Below are positions 27,899-35,473 of a stretch of 64,000 bases of DNA, piece by piece; position 1 is the first letter of the stretch; each line of letters opens with the position of its first letter. A program made the position numbers and the translations under genes. The notes under the pieces are model-generated. The model made no database searches. It was given only the letters and a program-made list of their open reading frames with translations, and had not been told where the DNA came from. Source of the DNA: Propionispira arboris (GTDB taxonomy: Bacteria; Bacillota; Negativicutes; Selenomonadales; Selenomonadaceae); assembly GCF_900109225.1 (NCBI RefSeq), contig NZ_FNZK01000003.1, positions 207,218-271,217 on the forward strand. Direction: 5' to 3'.

Positions 27899-28405
27899 AT
27901 GAAAAGGATTTCTATCTTAACCTTGGTATTACTATTTTTATTATCGTCTTCTGTGTTGGCGGCAATTCGCTGGCACTGGATTGGGTATAATGTTGGTAAC
28001 ACATTTTATTTCGATACAGCTACAATCCATTATTCTTATTTAGAGAATAATAACACCGTTCAAGATAAAAACATAATTTCTTATTCACTTAAAACAGCCC
28101 TAACTGAACAAAGTCGTTTGAATCTTGCGAAATATATGAATAAAGATGAGAAAAATCCTACTATTCCTTGGGAAACTGTTGCGTATATGATTACACAACA
28201 AAATATTAATGTAGCCAATAAAACCATAACGAACAACTCGGTTCAATGTTTTGACAAGAATCATGTTCTTTTATTTTCATATAAATTCAAACCAGCTGAT
28301 GTTCAATTTCAAGAAGTTATGCTAGATACGTTTAATGACCAAATCTATCATCATATTGTGCGTTACGCCGCTAAACACAATGGCGAATTAGAAAATCACA
28401 TATGA
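27899..28405 (+). CDS. Secreted hypothetical protein
   Basis: I do not recognise a domain. The 168 residues start with a clear signal peptide (MKRISILTLVLLFLLSSSVL, then AA), so the protein is exported. The mature part begins IRWHWIGYNVGNTFYFDTAT and reads like a compact alpha/beta domain seen in short secreted Firmicute proteins. It contains a single cysteine (VQCFDKNH). AAGGAG precedes the ATG. It probably shares a transcript with the GrlR-like gene and ends at the hairpin at 28473-28521. Confidence 0.7.
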   Translation: MKRISILTLVLLFLLSSSVLAAIRWHWIGYNVGNTFYFDTATIHYSYLENNNTVQDKNIISYSLKTALTEQSRLNLAKYMNKDEKNPTIPWETVAYMITQQNINVANKTITNNSVQCFDKNHVLLFSYKFKPADVQFQEVMLDTFNDQIYHHIVRYAAKHNGELENHI

Positions 28406-28472
28406 TAAAGAACCACTTGAATTATAACGATGAGCGTGTCTTTTTCCTTCATTCAATAATAAACATAATAAA

Positions 28473-28521
28473 AAAGCAGCCAATATGAGTACATCATTGA
28501 TGTACCTGTATTGGCTGCTTT
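28473..28521 (+). terminator. Bidirectional terminator between convergent hypothetical genes
   Basis: AAAGCAGCCAATA and TATTGGCTGCTTT arms are perfect, with a second inner stem GTACAT/ATGTAC. The plus strand ends in TTT and the minus strand in TTTTTATTAT, so it can serve both the secreted gene and the gene at 28621. Confidence 0.8.
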
Positions 28522-28620
28522 AAATCAACACACATTTTATGAATATTTATTGAATTCACTTATCTTCTGCGAAGAGTATTGATAATTTGTTGTTTTTAGA
28601 TAACAGTATTCTTGCAAAAT

Positions 28621-29370
28621 TTATTTATTATCTTTTATCCACTTAAAAAGTAATTCTGATGTAAGTGGTTGTACTTTATCAGCATCCGTAGCTGTAACCG
28701 CAGAATTTGAAATATTTGTGTATGTCATTGATATGCTTGCATTCCCACCTGCAGACCCGTCTGCATTTGTTACAATTGCCAAAGTATCCGCAGTATAGAT
28801 AAAACTATCAGTGAATACAATCGTATTATGCTGATCTACAGGTACTGGTCCACAACTATTAACCGTATCTCCTATCATTTTATAAACACCTCTATTGGAA
28901 GGAGAAAAGAAAAATTTGACACATGATTCAGAACCGTCATTTAAATCTTCTATATTTACCATTTGCAAATAACCTTTTACTGAACTTTCATAGGATAATC
29001 CAGCAACTAATTGAAGATAATAACTTTCATCAAGTACGTCAGGTTTACTTTTCTGTCCATTAAGCACATAATACATTTGATACTCTTTTCCTGTATTTTC
29101 AATAATTTGAGTATATTCAAACGAAGGAGCACTGTAGCTTGTCGTTACCTTGACATTATTGGATTCACCAATTAATTGACCCGTAAAAATTATAGTGCTA
29201 CCATATCCAGCGTTAATATCTGTTTCGATATTGCCGATTTTCACACCATTTAGAAAATAATTAGGTTGATATTCATTTTTTATATTACTGAGCATTTGAT
29301 TATAGGCCTTTAATCCATCTGCAAATGATATTTCACTAAATTCTAACGAATTGAAAATTGTTTTACTCAT
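28621..29370 (-). CDS. Unrecognised 249-residue protein
   Basis: No family recognised. There is no signal peptide or membrane span. The composition (many Ser, Thr, Asn, Tyr and Val) and alternating hydrophobic pattern suggest mostly beta structure, as in NVKVTTSYSAPSFEYTQII and GGNASISMTYTNISNSAVTA. The N-terminus (EFSEISFADGLKAYNQMLSN) and the last 25 residues look helical. There are two cysteines (SCVKF, NSCGP). The ATG follows AGGTGAT. It stands alone between convergent and divergent neighbours with long gaps. It has the look of an accessory gene. Confidence 0.6.
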   Translation of the reverse strand: MSKTIFNSLEFSEISFADGLKAYNQMLSNIKNEYQPNYFLNGVKIGNIETDINAGYGSTIIFTGQLIGESNNVKVTTSYSAPSFEYTQIIENTGKEYQMYYVLNGQKSKPDVLDESYYLQLVAGLSYESSVKGYLQMVNIEDLNDGSESCVKFFFSPSNRGVYKMIGDTVNSCGPVPVDQHNTIVFTDSFIYTADTLAIVTNADGSAGGNASISMTYTNISNSAVTATDADKVQPLTSELLFKWIKDNK

Positions 29371-29947
29371 TATTTATCACCTCATATTATTATTTATGTG
29401 CATGATCTCCACATCAAATATTAGAACACACACATATTACACTCTTCTTATAAAACATTCACTGTTTGCAACGCATTGATAAAATTCTTACAAGTGAAAT
29501 CGCCTAAAGAAAAAGGTTTCCATGCATAAGATAAGATAGCACTTCATAGTTTCTATAAACATTTTTACCGCTTCAACCGAGTAATGTCTTGAAGAATTCG
29601 TCTTGCTAATTATAGCATTTGTTACTTATATTCACTAAACAATAATACCCTAATATATATATTTATTTCCACTTATAACTATAATTTTACATTGCTATTC
29701 CGCTGTCTATAAGCAATTGCCAGCTATAAAATAGAATAGGACTTTATGCCTTTCATAAAAAAATCTACCATGTAAAATGATAAAAAGCAATGGTCCTGTA
29801 TCCACTGAAGCTCTTATTAGCGAAGAAGTATCCCTGATAAATCAAGTTCTATTAAAATTAAGTGTTGATCAGTCTATGATTTATATAGTAAGCCACTCAT
29901 TTTATTTTTTAGCAACTACTTTAGAAGCTTTTTTAGGGGGAAAGCAA
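29371..29947. other. AT-rich gap before the HIT gene
   Basis: 577 bases with little visible content. On the minus strand an extended -10 TGCTATAAT (core 29609-29614) could start the unrecognised gene at 29370 with a leader of some 230 bases, though its -35 is poor. From 29777 a frame is open into the HIT gene (57 codons) but lacks a ribosome site. No RNA gene or repeat was recognised. Confidence 0.5.
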
Positions 29948-30445
29948 ATGTGTTTAACCTGCAGAATCGTTAATGGAAAATTTTTCCCAGTTGGCGGAAT
30001 AATTTATAAAGATAATTATGTTCTTTTGCACCATTGTATTGATTTGCAAATTCCGGGATATTTGATTCTTTCACCGTTACGGCATATCGAGTCTTACAGT
30101 GATTTAAGTCAAAATGAGATGTTACATATTGGAATTGTTACAAAGGCAGTAGTAGCCGTTTTAAAACGTATAGATGGTATCGAAAAAGTGTATCTGGCAA
30201 GTTTTGGAGAAGAAACGACGCATTTTCATTTTCATATTTTTCCTCGATATAAATGGATGTTAAATCATTCTGCCGAGGAGATACGTACAGATAATATGTT
30301 AGATGGAGCAAAACTACTAAGCTTTTGTCGAAAACAATACAAAGTACAACCAACGTTTATAAATAAAGAAGATATTCTTCCTGTAATTGAACAAGTTAAA
30401 CAAGTATTCGCTAATCCAGATCTGTTAAATATATTTCCAGAATAA
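29948..30445 (+). CDS. HIT family nucleotide hydrolase/transferase
   Basis: A histidine-triad protein; relatives split dinucleoside polyphosphates or nucleoside phosphoramidates. The triad is HFHFHIFPRY (about residue 98 of this reading), and CLTCRIVNGKFFPVGGIIYK with PGYLILSPLRHIESYSDLS gives the N-terminal part. I chose the ATG at 29948 since AGGGGG lies seven bases ahead and HIT proteins often begin MCxxC. The frame stays open 57 codons upstream to 29777. The C-terminal 30 residues extend beyond the core domain. It has 165 residues. The substrate is unknown. Confidence 0.8.
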   Translation: MCLTCRIVNGKFFPVGGIIYKDNYVLLHHCIDLQIPGYLILSPLRHIESYSDLSQNEMLHIGIVTKAVVAVLKRIDGIEKVYLASFGEETTHFHFHIFPRYKWMLNHSAEEIRTDNMLDGAKLLSFCRKQYKVQPTFINKEDILPVIEQVKQVFANPDLLNIFPE

Positions 30446-30473
30446 AAAAGCCGCCTCCCATTAAGGAGGCGAC
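30444..30473 (-). terminator. Terminator of queD-queE
   Basis: CGCCTCCTTAATGGGAGGCG followed by GCTTTTTTATT on the minus strand, placed after queE. It overlaps the HIT stop codon on the other strand. Confidence 0.9.
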
Positions 30474-30540
30474 AACAAAATGTCAACAAATTCACTTTTA
30501 TATGGTCATAAACCCTTATAAATCAACGTTCTTGACAAAA

Positions 30541-31275
30541 TTACATTTGACCAATCATTTTATGTGTCTGAGGAATGACCCGGACATCTTGCAAAACCTC
30601 TAATGCACATTTTTGATACTGCAGCACATCATCTGCCGAACAGGCATTACAGCCATTAACAGGAGTAACTGGTTGTATAATAAAAGGTATCGAAGAATCT
30701 ATATCTTTTATCAAATCAATTGCTTTATGAAATTCTTCCCAAGTGGTCTCGGCTGAAACAACTAATTTAATATAAAGTTCTTTCTGCCTGGCAAGCATTA
30801 AAAAGTCCCGATGCTCATTCCATAGTTCTTTACCGGTAATACTAGGCAGCTTGATATCCATACTGATTATAGCAATATCATCAATTACCTTAGCAAGCTC
30901 TCCCACTAATGTCCCATTTGTTTCTAAAAAAAGTTTGCAGTCTAAGTGTGCTGCTAATGCATGAATAAAATCGGCCCTATATAACGGTTCTCCACCCGTA
31001 AAGCTTATCGAGTGATGCGGGGTAAGTAATAAATGGTTTATATGCTCCGCCAATAAAGCCACTGGCACCGGATTTTTAAGTTGAATAAATTGTCGCAGCC
31101 CCGCATCTTTTTCGGTCATACAATATTTATAAGGTGCGTGTGAAACCAAGGTATCGCAATATTTACATTTCAAATTGCATCCTGAAAAACGAACAAAGAC
31201 TTGTCGATAACCGACATATTTGCCTTCGCCTTGAATTGATGAAAAAACTTCTACTATATTTGCTTGCACTATCAT
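30541..31275 (-). CDS. queE: 7-carboxy-7-deazaguanine synthase
   Basis: A radical SAM enzyme that contracts carboxy-tetrahydropterin to 7-carboxy-7-deazaguanine on the way to queuosine. The iron-sulfur motif is in FVRFSGCNLKCKYCDT (about residue 30); the N-terminal EVFSSIQGEGKYVGYRQ and the SFTGGEPLYRADFI motif are also typical. It has 244 residues. The ATG overlaps the queD stop (ATGA). queC, the next enzyme, is not beside it. Confidence 0.95.
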   Translation of the reverse strand: MIVQANIVEVFSSIQGEGKYVGYRQVFVRFSGCNLKCKYCDTLVSHAPYKYCMTEKDAGLRQFIQLKNPVPVALLAEHINHLLLTPHHSISFTGGEPLYRADFIHALAAHLDCKLFLETNGTLVGELAKVIDDIAIISMDIKLPSITGKELWNEHRDFLMLARQKELYIKLVVSAETTWEEFHKAIDLIKDIDSSIPFIIQPVTPVNGCNACSADDVLQYQKCALEVLQDVRVIPQTHKMIGQM

Positions 31276-31652
31276 TCACCCTTACTATATGAAACTGCAG
31301 ATTTTTGTGATTCCCAAACTTTTACAGTTTTTACTTTAGAATTTGCTTCAAACAATGGACTATTTTCCAATTCATTATAAATATAAATTGCAATGTTTTC
31401 TGCTGTAGGATTATTATTTTCTTGAAATATCGGCAACTCATTTAGATATTGATGATCTAAGCGATCCATTATTTTATTAACTTCTTGCTTTAATTCTTTA
31501 AAATCAACTAACATCCCAAGTTCATTCAATTTATTTCCTACAACCGACACTTCAATACTCCAATTATGTCCATGAAGTCGATTGCATTTTCCAGGATAGC
31601 CAACAATACGATGTGCGGCTTCAAATTCAACAATGACTGTTAATTCAAACAT
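31272..31652 (-). CDS. queD: 6-carboxy-5,6,7,8-tetrahydropterin synthase
   Basis: Makes 6-carboxytetrahydropterin from dihydroneopterin triphosphate, the substrate of QueE. The zinc histidines and catalytic cysteine are in EAAHRIVGYPGKCNRLHGHN (about residues 11-30), and LVDFKELKQEVNKIMDRLDH is characteristic. It has 126 residues, normal for the family. It heads the queD-queE pair; no preQ1 riboswitch was seen in the short leader. Confidence 0.94.
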   Translation of the reverse strand: MFELTVIVEFEAAHRIVGYPGKCNRLHGHNWSIEVSVVGNKLNELGMLVDFKELKQEVNKIMDRLDHQYLNELPIFQENNNPTAENIAIYIYNELENSPLFEANSKVKTVKVWESQKSAVSYSKGE

Positions 31653-31686
31653 ACGATCATATCCCCCTTAAAATTTAATTTAGTAA

Positions 31687-31723
31687 CAAAAAAAAGATGA
31701 GCGCATACACTCACCTTTTTTTG
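31687..31723 (-). terminator. Terminator after the membrane glycosyltransferase
   Basis: On the minus strand GGTGAG and CTCATC arms with A and T runs outside (AAAAAAAGG...TCTTTTTTTT). It separates the glycosyltransferase gene from queD. Confidence 0.75.
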
Positions 31724-31741
31724 TCAGCATTTTTATGCGAT

Positions 31742-33013
31742 TTATTTGCTTGTCTCGCGGTTTGCCAAAGAAGCCTCTTTGGTTGTCCCCATGAGTTCAT
31801 CATAGCTTAAAGCACGCGTATGTTTCGTGTGACTCCATTCATGGTCATTTCGATGAAAGAAACCAATAAATACAATTGGTATCCAACTATAAATAAACAA
31901 TGGATACAAAAGTAAATAAAACCACGCTTTCATTTTCACATGAATCTTGAGTAAAATAATAATTGGCAAGATATATTGTCCCAACATAATAAATGTCATC
32001 AATTCCGATGGCATAAAATTATAAACATTCGTATAAAACGGTGGGAACAATAATTGCACATAACTAATAATGATAAAAAATGTCGACAAAATTAAAAAAT
32101 GTGGTTGTAACAAATGAAGACAACCATCTAAAATACGAATATCACGTTTTTGTATTCCGGCTTTAATCATCTTAGGAATAAATCTATGTGCCACATCAAA
32201 TTGACCCTGTGCCCAACGTTTTCTTTGATTCCAAGACTGCATAAAGGTCAATGGTTTTTCATCATAAACAATGGCATCATGCGCCCATGTTGTCTTAATT
32301 CCTTCGGCTAGTGCCTTCATTGTAAATTCCATATCTTCAGTAAGACAAGTGGCACCCCAGCCATGCTTCTTCAAAACTTCTGTCGTTATACACATACCTG
32401 TTCCACCAAGAACCGATGATAAGCCTATATTCGTTTTTGCTAAATGCCAAATATGGTCGATAACCCAAAATGAAATAGCAAATGTTCCTGATACCCATGT
32501 ATCATATGGATTTTTTGCATCTAAATAGCCTTGTACTAATTTATCACCTTTACATAAACGATTATTCATCTCAAATAAAAATTTAGGGTGTACAAGATTA
32601 TCTGCATCAAAAATCGCTACTGCATCATACTGACGTTCTAACGTGAATAATTTATGAAACATCCACTCAAGAGCAAACCCTTTACCACGGTTTCCCTCAC
32701 TTGAACGTTCACAAACAATAGCGCCATATTCTTTTGCAATCGAAGCAGTATGATCTTCACAATTATCGGCAATGACATAAATATCATATAATTCTTTCGG
32801 ATAATCCAATGTTTGCAAATTATCAATAAGCTGCCCAATAACTTGTTCTTCATTGTGTGCCGCTACAATAACTGCAAACGTTTTTTGTGGTGTAAGTATC
32901 TTAATTTCTTTTTTTCGCCACATTCCACAAAAACCAATCATAAAATAATACATCGTAAAGAGAAATATAATGATCTGTATTGGAACCATTATATAATCGA
33001 AAACATAATTCAT
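31742..33013 (-). CDS. Membrane-bound family 2 glycosyltransferase
   Basis: A processive-type GT-A glycosyltransferase. A membrane span at the N-terminus (about 9-28) is followed by the catalytic domain: AVIVAAHNEEQVIGQLIDNL, the DAD-like AIFDADNLVHPKF, the ED motif in CLTEDMEF, and QxxRW as NQRKRWAQGQF. Three more hydrophobic segments lie in the last 130 residues. This arrangement occurs in synthases of cellulose, hyaluronan and poly-N-acetylglucosamine, but sequence alone does not give the sugar. It has 423 residues and no exopolysaccharide partners nearby. Confidence 0.85.
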   Translation of the reverse strand: MNYVFDYIMVPIQIIIFLFTMYYFMIGFCGMWRKKEIKILTPQKTFAVIVAAHNEEQVIGQLIDNLQTLDYPKELYDIYVIADNCEDHTASIAKEYGAIVCERSSEGNRGKGFALEWMFHKLFTLERQYDAVAIFDADNLVHPKFLFEMNNRLCKGDKLVQGYLDAKNPYDTWVSGTFAISFWVIDHIWHLAKTNIGLSSVLGGTGMCITTEVLKKHGWGATCLTEDMEFTMKALAEGIKTTWAHDAIVYDEKPLTFMQSWNQRKRWAQGQFDVAHRFIPKMIKAGIQKRDIRILDGCLHLLQPHFLILSTFFIIISYVQLLFPPFYTNVYNFMPSELMTFIMLGQYILPIIILLKIHVKMKAWFYLLLYPLFIYSWIPIVFIGFFHRNDHEWSHTKHTRALSYDELMGTTKEASLANRETSK

Positions 33014-33088
33014 GGATTTTTTTCTCCTTTAAAATCCTGATAAATCAGAAAAACTAATTTAGTCCACTCTGTTTAATAAGCATACGAA

Positions 33089-33808
33089 TTAAACATTGCT
33101 AGTTTCTTTTTCGCCTGCCATCAATGCAAAGGTTGTATTTAAAATACCAAATACAGCATAACTTAAAAATATGTCAAATAAAACTGCATTCAAAATCGCA
33201 TCTCTCGAAACAAAAAGCACAGCAAGTGCCAAAATAACGGATAAAGCAATTGGAATGCTATGCATTTTTTCCCCATGACCTTTAAAATCAGGATAATGAA
33301 CTTTGCTAACCATTAAATAACCAACAATCATAATGGTTATAGGAAAAGCAATGCCAAAAGGTGCAGGTTGTATGCCTAAAACAAGACATAACATAATAAA
33401 TGTTGCAACCAGACAACCGCCAGCTGGAATAGCCAGCCCCATAAAATAGCCATGAACATTATTCGTGTTAACATTAAACCTAGCCAAACGCAAGGCCCCA
33501 CAGGTTGTAAACATAATAGCAGCGGCCCAGCCGAAATAACTAAATTGATGAAGATAAAATACATAGGACAGAAATGCTGGTGCTACACCAAAGGATACTA
33601 AATCACATAAAGAATCTAATTCCCTGCCAAAATCACCACTTACACCAAAAAATCTTGCAGCCCGTCCATCTAGTCCATCGGCTATCAGTGCCAAAACAAT
33701 AAAAATTGACCCTGCAAAAAGATTCCCCTGAAAAGTGGAAATAATCGAACACATACCTAATACCAAATTCGATGATGTCAATATATTGGGGATTAAAGTT
33801 TTATACAT
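33089..33808 (-). CDS. pssA: CDP-diacylglycerol-serine O-phosphatidyltransferase
   Basis: Makes phosphatidylserine in the membrane. The CDP-alcohol transferase motif is DGLDGRAARFFG, then VSGDFGRELDSLCD, at about residues 44-70, and there are around seven hydrophobic segments. It has 239 residues. Its ATG overlaps the psd stop (TAATG), so substrate-making and decarboxylating enzymes are coupled. Confidence 0.93.
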   Translation of the reverse strand: MYKTLIPNILTSSNLVLGMCSIISTFQGNLFAGSIFIVLALIADGLDGRAARFFGVSGDFGRELDSLCDLVSFGVAPAFLSYVFYLHQFSYFGWAAAIMFTTCGALRLARFNVNTNNVHGYFMGLAIPAGGCLVATFIMLCLVLGIQPAPFGIAFPITIMIVGYLMVSKVHYPDFKGHGEKMHSIPIALSVILALAVLFVSRDAILNAVLFDIFLSYAVFGILNTTFALMAGEKETSNV

Positions 33809-34446
33809 TATTTTCTGATCCTCCCGATAATCGTTTCTCCGCCCACGACCTTATCACCTTTTTTAACTACTATTTCTACATTTTTTGGCATGACAAGTTC
33901 CGTACAAGAACCAAACTTAATCAACCCATAACGTTCCCCTTTTTTTAGAACATCATCCAATGTAACCCAAGACACAATACGTCTTGCTAAAATACCAGCA
34001 ATTTGTGTAACGGTTACGCGTAAATTTTCGTTTTCCAAACCAATCATATGCCGTTCATTTTCAAAGCCAACAGTATCTTTATAGGCTGGTCTAAACCGTC
34101 CGCAAGTATATTGTTGACATTTGATTTCCCCTGCAATTGGACTACGATTAATATGAACATTAAACACTGACAAGAAAATAACAACCTTATTACAAGGTTC
34201 ATTTACAAAATCATCATTTTCCATTTCCAGAATATCCATTACCTTACCATCGGCAGGTGAAACAACTAAAGATGTATCTAAAGGTATGGATCTTTGGGGA
34301 TTTCTAAAGAAAAACACAAAAAAAGCCGCAAATACACCTGGAACTATTGCCCAATACGGACTAATGGTAAAACCAATAATGAGTGCAATAAGAAGTGCTA
34401 TTCCAATAAATCCATAGCCTTCTTTTATTACAGGAACTTTTACCAT
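33808..34446 (-). CDS. psd: Phosphatidylserine decarboxylase proenzyme
   Basis: Turns phosphatidylserine into phosphatidylethanolamine; a pyruvoyl enzyme made by self-cleavage. The cleavage site is the Gly-Ser in LIKFGSCTELVMPKN, about residue 180. Further signatures are VSPADGKVMDI and VIFLSVFNVHINRSPIAGEI. Two hydrophobic segments at about 12-45 anchor it. It is of the short type (212 residues). The ATG at 34446 has GGAGGTGA ahead. It precedes pssA in the same unit. Phosphatidylethanolamine fits an outer-membraned Firmicute, but that is inference. Confidence 0.93.
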   Translation of the reverse strand: MVKVPVIKEGYGFIGIALLIALIIGFTISPYWAIVPGVFAAFFVFFFRNPQRSIPLDTSLVVSPADGKVMDILEMENDDFVNEPCNKVVIFLSVFNVHINRSPIAGEIKCQQYTCGRFRPAYKDTVGFENERHMIGLENENLRVTVTQIAGILARRIVSWVTLDDVLKKGERYGLIKFGSCTELVMPKNVEIVVKKGDKVVGGETIIGRIRK

Positions 34447-34578
34447 AACAGTCACCTCCATTTTAGTACCATGTATTTTATATACTGATTACTAATTTTA
34501 AAATCACAAATAATTATACGAATTATATAAGCCAGTTATTTCTCAAGTAATTATAATCCACGCCTTATGCTTTGTCTA

Positions 34579-35307
34579 CTACTTTTTCTGTGCATAAACT
34601 TTGATTACAAAACGTGGCAAAGCCATAAGCCGTCCCATTCGTTTCGGCTGTAAAAGGCCGCGAAACAGCCATTCTAATTTTGCCTTTTGCATCCAAAGCG
34701 GTGCTCTTTTCATGACTCCTGCCATAACATCTAAGGTTCCTCCAACACCAATGGATACTGGAACATTTAGTTCCTGTAAGTGTTCATACAGCCATTTTTC
34801 TTGTTTAGGTACTCCTAGTGCAGCTAAAAGTAAATCCGGGTGCGCATTTTTGATTTGATCAATAATTTCCTGTTCCTGTTCTTTTTTAAAATATCCATCT
34901 CGTACACCGACGATCTGTATACCCGGATATTCGGCTTCGGCTTTAATTTTAGCCTTATCTGCTACACCGGGAGCTGATCCAAAGAAAAAAACCCTTCTAT
35001 TTGTTTGGGGTGCACGCGCTAATAAATGCTGAGTTAAATCATACCCAGCTACTCGTTCTGGCATCGCAACACCCAAATGACGAGCTGCCCAAACCGTACC
35101 GGCACCATCCGGGACAACCAAATCCGCATGATTTAAAATATACTTCAATGATTCGTCTTGATCAGCCATCATAATCATTTCCGCATTCGCTGTAGCAATG
35201 AATGCAGGTTTCTGCGCAGCCATCAAATTTTCCACAATATCAATAGCTTCGGTCATTTTTACAGAATCTACATTTATATCTAATATAGCAACTTTCTTTT
35301 GTGACAC
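34579..35307 (-). CDS. WecG/TagA/CpsF family glycosyltransferase
   Basis: A GT26 glycosyltransferase. TagA adds N-acetylmannosamine in wall teichoic acid linkage; WecG adds its uronic acid. The motifs VVPDGAGTVWAARHLG, FFFGSAPGVADKA, ALGVPKQEKWLYEH and SIGVGGTLDVMAGVMKRAP are all present. It has 242 residues. No further polymer genes are near, so the acceptor and product cannot be named. It is separated from psd by about 130 bases. Confidence 0.9.
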   Translation of the reverse strand: MSQKKVAILDINVDSVKMTEAIDIVENLMAAQKPAFIATANAEMIMMADQDESLKYILNHADLVVPDGAGTVWAARHLGVAMPERVAGYDLTQHLLARAPQTNRRVFFFGSAPGVADKAKIKAEAEYPGIQIVGVRDGYFKKEQEQEIIDQIKNAHPDLLLAALGVPKQEKWLYEHLQELNVPVSIGVGGTLDVMAGVMKRAPLWMQKAKLEWLFRGLLQPKRMGRLMALPRFVIKVYAQKK

Positions 35308-35411
35308 GATGATACTCCTCTACATAAGTTAATAACAAATTCTTTATCTACCCTACATTGTACCACAACATGACAAACTGAGCAATTCGCTGCATTGTTA
35401 CCATATCAAGA

Positions 35412-35457
35412 AATAAAACACAAGATATTCTTATAAAATCATATCTTGTGTTTTATT
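35412..35457 (-). terminator. Terminator after aspS
   Basis: Perfect 17-base arms AATAAAACACAAGATAT (35412-35428) and ATATCTTGTGTTTTATT (35441-35457). It is 17 bases past the aspS stop. Confidence 0.9.
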
Positions 35458-35473
35458 CAATAATTATATCAAT

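Noticed and set aside
31653..31741. preQ1 riboswitch in front of queD
   Set aside because: The short leader lacks the aptamer stem and the A-rich tail; the hairpin there is the terminator of the upstream glycosyltransferase gene.
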